Of a stretch of DNA of 64,000 nt, positions 1-8,230 are shown in pieces (position 1 is the stretch's first letter; each line of letters opens with the position of its first letter). The DNA is from Acidovorax sp. NCPPB 4044. GTDB taxonomy: Bacteria; Pseudomonadota; Gammaproteobacteria; Burkholderiales; Burkholderiaceae_C. The notes under the pieces were generated by a model, which saw only the letters and a program-made list of their open reading frames with translations, ran no database searches and was not told where the DNA came from. Made by a program: the position numbers and the translations under genes. The stretch lies in the NCBI RefSeq assembly GCF_028069655.1, contig NZ_JAMCOS010000001.1, forward strand, positions 464,001-528,000. The letters run 5' to 3'.

Positions 1-2
1 AC

Positions 3-758
3 TATCAAGTCATCCATCCACGTCTGGCGCTGATTCCCGGCGACCTCGGTCTTTCGGGCTTCGAGGATCAACTTTCGGCGACCTGGACCGAGGCGATGGA
101 CGACAACAACAAGACGCGGCCTTTCCGTATCCTGACAGCCTTCTGGCGCAGTGCGCAGGAAGCCGCGGCACGGTTCGACGCCGGCCTGATCGTCGTCGAT
201 GTAGGCCCCAACCTGGGGGCCATCAACCGGGCAGCGCTGCTGGGCAGTAACCATGTCGTCGTTCCTCTCGGGGCCGACCTGTTTTCGCTGCAGGGGCTGC
301 GCAATCTAGGTCCCACGTTGCGGGAATGGCAAAAGGGATGGGAAAAGCGTCGTGCAAGTTGGGAACGACCTACGTTCGATTTGCCTAGCGGGGACATGAA
401 GCCAGTCGGATATATCGCCATGCGACACGGTGTGCGGCTCACGCGGCCGGTCAAGGCCTACACGCGCTGGTTGAACCAGATCCCAGCGGAGTTCAGGAGA
501 AGTGTGCTGGGCGAGGACATCGGCAAAAAAATCCTGCCTTCCACCGAACAGGATCCTTACTGTCTGGCGATGCTCAAGAATTACAACAGCCTGATGCCCC
601 TGGCCCAGGAGGCACGCAAGCCGGTATTTTCCTTGCGTGCAGCGGACGGTGCCATTGGCTCCCATGCCAATGCAGTGCAAAAAGCGCATGGCGACTTCAA
701 GGTGCTTGCGAAGGAAGTGGCCAAGCGAATCGATCTTGTCCTGCCTGCGGCGCATTGA
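3..758 (+). CDS. ParA-like P-loop ATPase, 5'-truncated by the window edge
   Basis: The reading frame is open from base 3 and ends at a TGA at 756-758, so the N-terminus, including any Walker A motif, lies outside the window. An internal ATG at 96 exists, but the upstream frame stays open with protein-like sequence (LALIPGDLGLSGFEDQL), so the true start is upstream. The segment LIVVDVGPNLGAINRAAL followed by VVVPLGADLFSLQGLRNL matches the Walker B and following region of ParA/Soj-type ATPases, which partition DNA or position cargo. Its specific role cannot be told from a fragment. It lies 68 bp upstream of hisC, where hisD is commonly found in related bacteria, so it is probably the edge of an inserted segment. 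The family call is fairly sure; the function is not. Confidence 0.7.
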   Translation, partial: YQVIHPRLALIPGDLGLSGFEDQLSATWTEAMDDNNKTRPFRILTAFWRSAQEAAARFDAGLIVVDVGPNLGAINRAALLGSNHVVVPLGADLFSLQGLRNLGPTLREWQKGWEKRRASWERPTFDLPSGDMKPVGYIAMRHGVRLTRPVKAYTRWLNQIPAEFRRSVLGEDIGKKILPSTEQDPYCLAMLKNYNSLMPLAQEARKPVFSLRAADGAIGSHANAVQKAHGDFKVLAKEVAKRIDLVLPAAH

Positions 759-826
759 TGGGCGGTGCCAGCCGTCCCCAGGACGCGAACTCCTTTTTTT
801 GAAGCGACCCACTGAGAAATCCTGAA

Positions 827-1936
827 ATGAACACGATAGACGCCGCATTGCAGCGCATCCGCCCCGACGTCCGTGCCATGCACGCCTACGCGGTGCAGCC
901 CGCGGCCGGGCTGCTCAAGATGGACGCGATGGAAAACCCTTTCCCGCTGCCCGGGGCACTGCAGGAGGCGCTGGGCCGGCGGCTGGGCGGGCTGGCGCTC
1001 AACCGCTACCCCGGCGCGCGCATGAACGACCTGCGTGATGCCATCGCTGCCCACATCGGCGCGCCGGACGGCAGTGCCCTGGTGCTGGGCAACGGCTCGG
1101 ACGAGCTCATCACGCTGCTGGCGCTGGCCTGCGCGCGCCCCGGCACGGGCGAGCGCGCCACCATGCTGGCGCCGCTGCCCGGCTTCGTGATGTACCCGAT
1201 GAGCGCGCAACTGCAGGGGCTGGACTTCGTCGGCGTGCCGCTCACGCCCGATTTCGAGCTGGACGAGCCCGCCATGCTCGCGGCCGTGGCCACGCACCGG
1301 CCCGCCATCACCTACCTGGCCTACCCCAACAACCCCACGGCCACGCTCTGGGACGAAGGCGCGGTGCAGCGCATCATCGACGCGGTGGGCGCGCAGGGCG
1401 GCATCGTGGTGATGGACGAGGCCTACCAGCCCTTCGCGAGCCGCACCTGGATCGACCGTATGCGCGCCGAGCCCGCCCGCAACGCCCACGTGCTGCTCAT
1501 GCGCACGCTGAGCAAGTTCGGCCTGGCGGGGGTGCGCCTGGGCTACCTCGTCGGCCCGGCCGCGCTGGTCAACGAGATCGAGAAGGTACGCCCGCCCTAC
1601 AACGTGAGCGTGCTCAATGGCGAAGCCGCGCTCTTCGCGCTGGAGCATGCGGAGGTGTTCGCCGCCCAGGCCGCCGAACTGCGCGCCGCGCGCACCCAGC
1701 TCGTGGCCGACCTGCGGGCGCTGCCCGGCATCGTGCGCGTGTGGGACAGCGAGGCCAACATGGTGCTCGTGCGCGTGCCCGACGCGGCCCGCGCCTTCGA
1801 AGGCATGAAGGCCCGCAAGGTTCTCGTCAAGAACGTTTCTACAATGCATCCCTTGCTGGCCAACTGCCTGCGCCTCACGGTGGGCGGCACGGCCGACAAC
1901 GCCCAGATGCTCGGCGCACTCCAGGCTTCCCTATGA
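827..1936 (+). CDS. hisC: histidinol-phosphate aminotransferase
   Basis: 369 residues, a normal length. PLP-dependent fold-type I aminotransferase that converts imidazole-acetol phosphate to histidinol phosphate using glutamate, step 7 of histidine synthesis in the cytoplasm. Visible family features are the substrate-side MENPFPLP segment (about 35-42), GNGSDELI (about 88-95), AYPNNPTA with the PLP-contacting Asn (165-172), DEAY with the Asp that contacts the pyridine nitrogen (D197) and the Schiff-base lysine in [15 protein letters not shown] (K230). The stop codon overlaps the hisB start as ATGA, so the two are translationally coupled. No typical his leader or attenuator is visible upstream. 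The preceding gene is a ParA-like ATPase rather than hisD. Confidence 0.95.
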   Translation: MNTIDAALQRIRPDVRAMHAYAVQPAAGLLKMDAMENPFPLPGALQEALGRRLGGLALNRYPGARMNDLRDAIAAHIGAPDGSALVLGNGSDELITLLALACARPGTGERATMLAPLPGFVMYPMSAQLQGLDFVGVPLTPDFELDEPAMLAAVATHRPAITYLAYPNNPTATLWDEGAVQRIIDAVGAQGGIVVMDEAYQPFASRTWIDRMRAEPARNAHVLLMRTLSKFGLAGVRLGYLVGPAALVNEIEKVRPPYNVSVLNGEAALFALEHAEVFAAQAAELRAARTQLVADLRALPGIVRVWDSEANMVLVRVPDAARAFEGMKARKVLVKNVSTMHPLLANCLRLTVGGTADNAQMLGALQASL

Positions 1937-2571
1937 CCTCCTCCGCACTCGTTCCCTCCACCCCCCTCGAGGGGCCCGATGCCGACCGCATCGCCGAAGT
2001 CGCACGCAACACCGCGGAGACCCGCATCCGCGTGCGCGTGAACCTCGACGGCACGGGCGCGGCGCGCCTCGCCTCCGGCATCGGTTTCTTCGACCACATG
2101 CTCGACCAGATCGCGCGGCACGGCCTCATCGACCTGGACATCGAATGCGAGGGCGACCTGCACATCGACGGCCACCACACCGTGGAAGACGTCGGCATCA
2201 CGCTCGGCCAGGCCTTCGCGCGCGCCGTGGGCGACAAGAAGGGCATCCGCCGCTACGGCCATGCCTACGTGCCGCTCGACGAGGCGCTGTCGCGCGTGGT
2301 GGTCGATTTCTCGGGCCGTCCGGGGCTGCACATGGACGTGAAGTTCACCGCCGGCAGCATCGGCCAGCTCGACACGCAGCTGGTCTACGAGTTCTTCCAG
2401 GGCTTCGTGAACCACGCGGGCGCGACGCTGCACATCGACAACCTCAAGGGCTTCAACGCCCACCACCAGTGCGAGACGATCTTCAAGGCGTTCGCACGCG
2501 CACTGCGCGCCGCGCTCGAACGCGACCCGCGCGCCGCCGGCGTCATTCCGTCCACCAAGGGATCCCTGTAG
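1933..2571 (+). CDS. hisB: imidazoleglycerol-phosphate dehydratase
   Basis: 212 residues, the monofunctional dehydratase form without the N-terminal histidinol phosphatase domain found in enterics. It dehydrates imidazoleglycerol phosphate to imidazole-acetol phosphate. The diagnostic metal-binding repeats are present: [13 protein letters not shown] and [12 protein letters not shown] in the first half, and HAGATLHID with [11 protein letters not shown] in the second half, as expected for the duplicated fold that builds a 24-mer with Mn sites at subunit interfaces. The ATG at 1933 overlaps the hisC stop (ATGA). A longer open frame reaches back to 1741 but runs through hisC out of frame and is not coding. 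It is followed by a degenerate repeat copy and then hisH. Confidence 0.95.
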   Translation: MTSSALVPSTPLEGPDADRIAEVARNTAETRIRVRVNLDGTGAARLASGIGFFDHMLDQIARHGLIDLDIECEGDLHIDGHHTVEDVGITLGQAFARAVGDKKGIRRYGHAYVPLDEALSRVVVDFSGRPGLHMDVKFTAGSIGQLDTQLVYEFFQGFVNHAGATLHIDNLKGFNAHHQCETIFKAFARALRAALERDPRAAGVIPSTKGSL

Positions 2572-2587
2572 AAATCCAGGCAAAAAA

Positions 2588-2640
2588 GGCTCCATGCCGG
2601 CGCCTTTATTGCATTTATTGCTATGAATATTGAAGCAAAG
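2588..2640 (+). repeat. dispersed intergenic repeat, copy A (diverged, runs into hisH)
   Basis: The stretch beginning GGCTCCATGCCGGCG at 2588 aligns with the first half of the better preserved copy at 24341-24399. The following TTATTGCTATGAATATTGAAG aligns with that copy's hairpin arm. The second arm is decayed. The hisH start codon at 2623 falls inside the aligned region. Confidence 0.6.
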
Positions 2641-3291
2641 ACCGTCGCGGTGGTGGACTACGGCATGGGCAACCTGCGATCGGTCTCCCAGGCCGTGCAG
2701 GCCGCCGCCGAGGGCAGCGGCTGGACCGTCGCCGTGACCTCCCGCCCCGAGGAAGTGCGCGCCGCGCAGCGCATCGTGCTGCCCGGCCAGGGCGCCATGC
2801 CGGACTGCATGCGTGAACTGCGCGAATCGGGCCTGCAGGAATCCGTGCTGGAAGCCGCGGCCTCCAAGCCACTCTTCGGCGTGTGCGTGGGCATGCAGAT
2901 GCTGCTGGACCACAGCGCCGAGGGCGACACGCCCGGCCTGGGCCTGATCCCGGGCGATGTGGTGCGCTTCGACCTGGCCGGCCGCCTGCAGCCCGACGGC
3001 AGCCGCTACAAGGTGCCGCAGATGGGCTGGAACCGCGTGCGCCAGGTAGCGCATGCCGGCGCCGTGCATCCCGTGTGGGCCGGCGTGCCAGAAGAAAGCT
3101 ACTTCTACTTCGTGCACAGTTTCCATGCCCTTCCGCGCGATGCCGCGCACACTGCAGGGGAAACCGATTACGGCGGGCGCTTTGCATCGGCCATCGCACG
3201 CGATAATATTTTTGCGACGCAATTCCATCCTGAGAAAAGTTCCGGGCAGGGCCTCGCGCTGTACCGCAACTTCCTTCACTGGAATCCCTGA
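2623..3291 (+). CDS. hisH: imidazole glycerol phosphate synthase, glutaminase subunit
   Basis: 222 residues. Class I glutamine amidotransferase that releases ammonia from glutamine and channels it to HisF, forming IGP and AICAR. The catalytic Cys is C88 in FGVCVGMQ, and the His/Glu pair is H202 and E204 in [10 protein letters not shown]. The conserved N-terminal [12 protein letters not shown] begins at residue 10, so the first few residues (MNIEAKT) are a short extension. The start ATG and that extension are encoded within a diverged copy of the dispersed repeat. No purine-rich ribosome-binding site is visible in front of it, because the upstream bases are T-rich repeat sequence. Its partner hisF is about 20 kb away instead of adjacent to hisA, with the pel locus between them. 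Confidence 0.94.
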   Translation: MNIEAKTVAVVDYGMGNLRSVSQAVQAAAEGSGWTVAVTSRPEEVRAAQRIVLPGQGAMPDCMRELRESGLQESVLEAAASKPLFGVCVGMQMLLDHSAEGDTPGLGLIPGDVVRFDLAGRLQPDGSRYKVPQMGWNRVRQVAHAGAVHPVWAGVPEESYFYFVHSFHALPRDAAHTAGETDYGGRFASAIARDNIFATQFHPEKSSGQGLALYRNFLHWNP

Positions 3292-3356
3292 TTCCCCACC
3301 CCCCGGCGGCCGCTCCGCGCCCGCCATGCCTTCTTTTCACCCTCTCGCTCCTCATC

Positions 3357-4103
3357 ATGCTGCTCATCCCCGCCATCGACCTCAAGGACGGACACTGCGT
3401 GCGCCTCAAGCAAGGTGACATGGATCAATCGACCACCTTCGGCGAAGACCCCGCAGCCATGGCGCGCAAATGGGTGGATGCCGGCGCGCGTCGGCTGCAC
3501 CTCGTGGACCTGAACGGCGCCTTCGCCGGCACGCCCAAGAACCACGCCGCCATCAAGGCCATCCTGAAGGAAGTGGGCAGCGACCTGCCCGTGCAGCTCG
3601 GGGGCGGCATCCGCGACCTGGACACCATCGAGAAATACATCGACGGCGGCCTGCGCTACGTGATCATCGGCACGGCCGCCGTGAAGAACCCGGGCTTCCT
3701 CAAGGATGCCTGCAGCGCCTTCGGCGGCCACATCATCGTGGGCCTGGACGCGAAGGACGGCAAGGTCGCCACCGACGGCTGGAGCAAGCTCACGGGGCAC
3801 GAGGTCGTCGATCTCGCCAAGAAGTTCGAGGACTGGGGCGTCGAGTCCATCATCTACACCGACATCGGCCGCGACGGCATGCTGTCGGGCATCAACATCG
3901 ACGCCACCGTGAAGCTGGCGCAGGCCCTCACGATCCCGGTCATCGCCTCGGGCGGACTGGCCGGCATGGCCGACATCGAGCAGCTCTGCGCGGTGGAGGG
4001 CGAGGGCGTCGAAGGCGTGATCTGCGGCCGGGCGATCTACTCGGGCGACCTCGATTTCGCTGCGGCGCAGAGCCGCGCGGACGCGTTGGGCGACGCGGCC
4101 TGA
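3357..4103 (+). CDS. hisA: ProFAR isomerase (phosphoribosylformimino-5-aminoimidazole carboxamide ribotide isomerase)
   Basis: 248 residues, TIM-barrel. Catalyses the Amadori isomerisation of ProFAR to PRFAR, step 4 of histidine synthesis. The N-terminal [16 protein letters not shown] carries the catalytic aspartate (D8). The second half carries the matching aspartate region [14 protein letters not shown]. The two phosphate-binding loops are QLGGGIRD and ASGGLAG. The start ATG at 3357 directly precedes this conserved N-terminus. It is the last plus-strand his gene before the convergent pel operon, 145 bp from the 3' end of that operon. Confidence 0.95.
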   Translation: MLLIPAIDLKDGHCVRLKQGDMDQSTTFGEDPAAMARKWVDAGARRLHLVDLNGAFAGTPKNHAAIKAILKEVGSDLPVQLGGGIRDLDTIEKYIDGGLRYVIIGTAAVKNPGFLKDACSAFGGHIIVGLDAKDGKVATDGWSKLTGHEVVDLAKKFEDWGVESIIYTDIGRDGMLSGINIDATVKLAQALTIPVIASGGLAGMADIEQLCAVEGEGVEGVICGRAIYSGDLDFAAAQSRADALGDAA

Positions 4104-4248
4104 CGCTGGTCCGGGCCTGCCGGAAGGCCCTGAACCGCCGCTGAGCGGTTTCCGCGGCCTGCTCTGCGCTTGCGCAGAAGGCGTGGGCCCCCTTGCGGGC
4201 AGGCCCTGTGCCTCCCGCCCGTGGTTTTCCCGTCCTGCCGTCTGCCGT
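4104..4248. terminator. convergent intergenic region between hisA and the pel operon tail
   Basis: Two transcription units converge here. Small inverted repeats are visible: AACCGC/GCGGTT near 4133-4150 and a 7-bp perfect stem TCTGCGC-TT-GCGCAGA at 4163-4178. Neither is followed by a T run on either strand, so a classical intrinsic terminator is not demonstrated. Hairpin-assisted or Rho-dependent termination is possible. Confidence 0.3.
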
Positions 4249-5454
4249 TCAGCAGCCGGTCGGCGTGCGCCCCTGGTTCACGGCCGCCACGGTCTGCAAC
4301 AGGGTTGTCCAGTACGAAGGCAGCGACGACCACGGGTTGCCGATGTCCCGTACGGGGTCGTATTCGAGATCGGTCATGTACACCGGGCCGGCGTTGTAGA
4401 GCGCCGTCGCGGCGGACTGCACGGCCTTCTGCATGTCGGAGCAGGTGGCGGTGTTGTGGACCAGCGAGCTCAGGCGGCTGTTGGCCACGGTGTAGAGCCA
4501 GGGCGTGGTGCGCGGGTCGTAGGTGGCGTAGGTGCTGTTGCGGCCCTCGAAGGAGACGAGCACGTCGGCCACGTCCGCGTAGCCGGCAGCGGGCACCATG
4601 CCGGGGTTGCCGATCACGCGCAGGCTGGCATCCCTGGCCTTGATGTAGCGGTAGATCTCGCGATAGAAGTCCAGGCGCGAGGTTTCCGATGCCATCTCGT
4701 CGAGGAAGATGCCGCTGACCGTGGCGCGCCCGTAGAGGGAGAAGTAGGCGTCGATGTTGGCCTTGATGGCGGCGATCGAGCGCGAGCCGGTGCCGTAGCC
4801 GGTGTAGACATATCCCACCACCTTGCCGCCCGCGCCGGTGAACTGGTTGAGGGCACTGACGTAGCTGGCCTCCGCCGCGTCGAACTCTCCGTTGTCGGGG
4901 TTCAGGATGGCGGTGATCGGCACGCCGGGATTGGCCGCCGCGCCGCTGGCCAGGCGGGCCCATTCCGTGCCCGAGGACGGGTGGAAATACGCCGGTACCA
5001 GCACTTCCAGCGCGGCCGGGGCCGGGCGCAGGTAGATCACGCGGGTGGCCGTCGCCGTGGCGGTGGCCGATTGCGCGGTGACCGACACCGAGGCGCTCAG
5101 CTGCTGGCGGCCCGTGGCATTGCCCGTGAGCGTGACCGTCGCCACGCCGGCGCGCGTGGTGCCCGTGGCGGTGAAGGTGCCGGGCGAAGCCGCGAAGCTG
5201 ACGGACGTGCCGTCCGCCGCGGCTGCACCGTTCACGGTGACCTGGGCACTCACGGCCAGCGCCGCGCCCGCATTGAACACGGCCTCGGCTTCCGGCCCGG
5301 TGAAGGTGACGGCGACGCTGGTGGTCGTCGGCGTGGTCGGTGTGGTGGGGGTGGAGCCGTCCGTGGTGCCGCCGCCCCCTCCGCCGCCGCATGCGGCAAT
5401 CAGTGCGACCAGGGACAGGCTGCACCAGCGGGCGATGTGTCGGGTTCGGGACAT
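4249..5454 (-). CDS. secreted Spherulin-4/GH135-like lipoprotein, copy 2, at the end of the pel operon
   Basis: 401 residues from the ATG at 5454; a longer upstream extension lacks signal-peptide character. The N-terminus is a lipoprotein signal (LSLVALIAAC) with a glycine run, then a Thr/Pro linker and an Ig-like beta domain (about 45-155). The C-terminal half resembles the Spherulin-4 family: VLVPAYFHPSSGTEW, AILNPDNGEFD, VVGYVYTGYG, the acidic segment GIFLDEMASE, then RVIGNPGM. Spherulin-4 proteins such as fungal Sph3 (GH135) cleave galactosaminogalactan, and Pel is also a partly deacetylated alpha-1,4-GalNAc polymer. I infer a role in trimming or releasing Pel at the cell surface. It is a tandem paralogue of the next gene upstream and shares its domain order. 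Substrate is not proven by sequence. Confidence 0.7.
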   Translation of the reverse strand: MSRTRHIARWCSLSLVALIAACGGGGGGGTTDGSTPTTPTTPTTTSVAVTFTGPEAEAVFNAGAALAVSAQVTVNGAAAADGTSVSFAASPGTFTATGTTRAGVATVTLTGNATGRQQLSASVSVTAQSATATATATRVIYLRPAPAALEVLVPAYFHPSSGTEWARLASGAAANPGVPITAILNPDNGEFDAAEASYVSALNQFTGAGGKVVGYVYTGYGTGSRSIAAIKANIDAYFSLYGRATVSGIFLDEMASETSRLDFYREIYRYIKARDASLRVIGNPGMVPAAGYADVADVLVSFEGRNSTYATYDPRTTPWLYTVANSRLSSLVHNTATCSDMQKAVQSAATALYNAGPVYMTDLEYDPVRDIGNPWSSLPSYWTTLLQTVAAVNQGRTPTGC

Positions 5455-5596
5455 GGCAGGTTCCTCGGAGGAGGGGTTGTGTGGGAAAGCCGCGATTGTC
5501 TTCGCGCCTCCGCGGAGAAAAACGCTTCTGGGCCTGTCGGTTCTGTAAAGTTTAGACACATTTGGCCTGCGTGGCACTGCGGGGCCCCGGGGCGGT

Positions 5597-6805
5597 TCAG
5601 CAGGCGGGCAGATCGGCCCCGCGGTTCACGGCGTCGACGGTGCCGAGGAAGCGCAGCCAGTAGCCCGGCAGGGTGTCCCAAGGGTCGCCCTCTCCGGTGT
5701 CGGGGTTGAAGCTGTCGTCCGTCACGTAGAGAGAGCCCGTGTTGTAGCGCGCCGTGGCGGCGGTGCGCACGGCCTGCTGCATGGTGGCGCAGTCGGGCGC
5801 GTTGTGCAGCAGGGCGCTCTGCCGGGTGTTGGCCGTGCGGTAGAGCCAGCCGCCGCTGGCGCGCGGGTCGTAGCCGGCGAACTCCTTTGCGCGGTTCTCG
5901 AAGTTCACGAGAGTGTCGGCCGCGTCCAGGTAGGCGGCATTGGAGAGGGTGCCCGGGTTGCCCACGACGCGCAGGCTGGCGTCCTTGCCCTTGATGTAGT
6001 CGTACAGGTCGCGGTAGTAGGCCAGCCGCTTGGCCTCGGTCGACATCTCGTCGATGAAGATGCCGCCGATCAGCCCGCGGCCGTAGAGGCTCAGGTAGCT
6101 GTCGATGTTGCGTTTCACCGTGCTGGCCGAGCGCGACCCGTAGCGCGTGTACACGTAGCCCAGCAGCTTGCCGCCCGACTGCACGAACGTGGTGGCGGCC
6201 GCGGTGAATTCGGGGTTCGCGCGGGTGAACACGCCATTGTTGGGGTTCAGGACCGCGGTGACCGCCACCGAGGGATAGGCCCGCGTGCCGGCGCTCAGCG
6301 CGCCCCAAGGCGAATCGCTGGAGGGATAAAAGTAGGCCGGTACCAGCACTTCGAGCGGTGCGGGCGCGGGCCGCGCATACAGTGTGCGCGAGGCGCTGGC
6401 CGCCACGTCCGCCACACCCTGGACCGAAACCGAGGCCGCGAGCGCCTGCGGCCCGGGGGTGGTGGCGGTGAACGTGGCCGAGGCAGTGCCGCCTTCGACG
6501 GTCGCCGCCGCGGGCACGAAGCTGCCCGAGCCGGCCGAGAACACGACCGCCGCCCCGTCCGAAAGCGATGGCACCGCCACCGACACGGGAAGGGCGGTGC
6601 CGAGGTCGAACACGTCGCCCTCCGCCGGGGCCGTGAATGCAAGGGCGGGCGCCGCGGCGGCCGGAGCGTCTGCGGCGGCCTTGGCGGCCCCGCCTGCGTC
6701 GGTGGAGCCGGAGCCTCCCCCGCCGCAGCCGGCCAGCAGCCAGAGGGTGGAAAGGGCGCAGCACTGCAACGTGCGGCGCATCGATGGGTGAATCGTCTGG
6801 TCCAT
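5597..6805 (-). CDS. secreted Spherulin-4/GH135-like lipoprotein, copy 1, downstream of pelG
   Basis: 402 residues from the ATG at 6805, which is chosen because a GGGGAGGGG ribosome-binding stretch lies just upstream; an ATG at 6823 is in frame. Lipobox LLAGC is followed by Gly/Ser/Ala-rich linker and an Ig-like domain (about 50-150). The Spherulin-4-like module shows VLVPAYFYPSSDSPW, VTAVLNPNNGVF, LLGYVYTRYGSRS, GIFIDEMSTEA and RVVGNPGT. The paired acidic residues in IFIDEM match the position where GH135 enzymes hold a catalytic acidic residue. The gene follows pelG by about 50 bp on the same strand, so it is probably co-transcribed with the pel operon. A Pel hydrolase or Pel-shaping function is inference from this context and family. 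Confidence 0.72.
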   Translation of the reverse strand: MDQTIHPSMRRTLQCCALSTLWLLAGCGGGGSGSTDAGGAAKAAADAPAAAAPALAFTAPAEGDVFDLGTALPVSVAVPSLSDGAAVVFSAGSGSFVPAAATVEGGTASATFTATTPGPQALAASVSVQGVADVAASASRTLYARPAPAPLEVLVPAYFYPSSDSPWGALSAGTRAYPSVAVTAVLNPNNGVFTRANPEFTAAATTFVQSGGKLLGYVYTRYGSRSASTVKRNIDSYLSLYGRGLIGGIFIDEMSTEAKRLAYYRDLYDYIKGKDASLRVVGNPGTLSNAAYLDAADTLVNFENRAKEFAGYDPRASGGWLYRTANTRQSALLHNAPDCATMQQAVRTAATARYNTGSLYVTDDSFNPDTGEGDPWDTLPGYWLRFLGTVDAVNRGADLPAC

Positions 6806-6856
6806 GGGCCCCTCCCCGGTCATCGCTCTGGTGGGGCCATTGTGGCGCGGCGCCGG

Positions 6857-8230
6857 CTACTGGAGCATGAAAGTTTCGTATTCGAGCCGGTTCAACTGGC
6901 GCGACAACAGGTACATGCCGGTGCACAGCGTGAGCAGCGTGGCCACCGCGAACCCGTAGCCGTACAGCGCCGCACCGGTGTGCAGCGTGAAGCCGGTCAG
7001 CAGCACGTTGAGCACCACGAACTGCACGCACAGCAGCAGCACGATCCGGCGCTGGTCGAGGTAGAAGAACACGTTCAGGATGGCCATGAGGCCCACCTGC
7101 AGGCCGGCGCCGATCACCTGCACATGCAGCAGTGGCAGATAGAGGCGGGAAATGCCCAGCCCGCTCAGGATGGTGGGCCCGGCCACGAAGGTGATGAGCA
7201 CGGCCAGCGTCTGGATCTTCGCGATCTCGCCCAGCCCCTGCTGGATCGAATACACCATTTCGTCGCGCATCGCCTCGATGTACTCGAGCGATCCGCCGCT
7301 GCGCACGGCGTCGTAGAACTTGTCGTAATACTCGACGAAGTCGGTCTCGATGCGGACCAGGAACACCGCCATCCCGGGAATGATGGACAGGTAGGCCAGG
7401 AACACCGGCAGGTCGTAGATCAGCGAGGCGCGCAGCCCTCCGATGATGGGCTCCGACGTGGGCGGGAAGTACCAGAACATGAACTTGTCCACCCAGATGC
7501 CGAAGTTGTAGAGGAACCCGATCGCCACGAGGGATGGGTAGAGCAGCTTCGTATCGGCGAAATCGAAGGCGATGATCCGGCCGCGCGGGTTGAACTCCCG
7601 CACCACCAGCAGCCACATGCCGGCCAGCAGCAGGTAATTGCCCAGCACGAACCCCGCGAGCAGGCCCTCCAGGCCCCAGGGGCGCATCAGCAGCGAGCTG
7701 ACCACGATGACCCCGTACGAGATGCCGAAAAGCGCCACGATGGCCTTGTAGCGCTTCATGCCCGAGAGCAGCACCGTGAGCACCCACACATCGCACATGA
7801 GCGTGAAGCCCGCCAGCATCAGCATGCGGTAGACGAGGCCCAGCTGGGGCAGCAGGAAAAAGAGCGCCAGCGACCCGAGGCCCGCCGCGACGACGGTGGT
7901 GACCAGCATCAGCCCGTGCAGGTTCGGCAGGATCGCGTCCTTGCGCTTCTCGAAGAGCCGGTCCGACACGAAGCGCGTGAACGCCAGCTGCACCAGGCCC
8001 GTGAGGATGAGGCTCCCCGCCACCATGTAGGTGACCGAGGTCTGGAACTGCGTGACGAGCACGCCCGGCACCACCACGCTCGCGCTGAAGATACCGATGA
8101 GCAGGATGCCCACGATCGAAAACACCCAGGGCCCGGAGCCGATCACGCCGGCGTAGGCATAGGCCTGCACGAGGCCTACCAGGGTGTTCTTGCGCAGCAT
8201 GCGCCGCAGCTCGAATCCAATGCCGGCCAT
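6857..8230 (-). CDS. pelG: Pel exopolysaccharide inner-membrane transporter-like protein PelG
   Basis: 457 residues, essentially the size of the Pseudomonas protein. The N-terminus MAGIGFELRRMLRKNTL is typical of PelG. About twelve hydrophobic segments are visible, consistent with a Wzx/MATE-like polytopic membrane protein. PelG works with PelD and PelE to form the inner-membrane Pel synthase/translocation complex with the cytosolic glycosyltransferase PelF. The ATG (8230-8228) overlaps the pelF stop by one base, indicating translational coupling. The longer open frame that extends to 9343 runs through pelF in another frame and is not coding. Confidence 0.93.
   Translation of the reverse strand: MAGIGFELRRMLRKNTLVGLVQAYAYAGVIGSGPWVFSIVGILLIGIFSASVVVPGVLVTQFQTSVTYMVAGSLILTGLVQLAFTRFVSDRLFEKRKDAILPNLHGLMLVTTVVAAGLGSLALFFLLPQLGLVYRMLMLAGFTLMCDVWVLTVLLSGMKRYKAIVALFGISYGVIVVSSLLMRPWGLEGLLAGFVLGNYLLLAGMWLLVVREFNPRGRIIAFDFADTKLLYPSLVAIGFLYNFGIWVDKFMFWYFPPTSEPIIGGLRASLIYDLPVFLAYLSIIPGMAVFLVRIETDFVEYYDKFYDAVRSGGSLEYIEAMRDEMVYSIQQGLGEIAKIQTLAVLITFVAGPTILSGLGISRLYLPLLHVQVIGAGLQVGLMAILNVFFYLDQRRIVLLLCVQFVVLNVLLTGFTLHTGAALYGYGFAVATLLTLCTGMYLLSRQLNRLEYETFMLQ

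Noticed and set aside
4104..4248. Strong intrinsic terminator between hisA and the pel operon
   Set aside because: Hairpins are present but no T run follows on either strand, so it is kept only as a low-confidence element.
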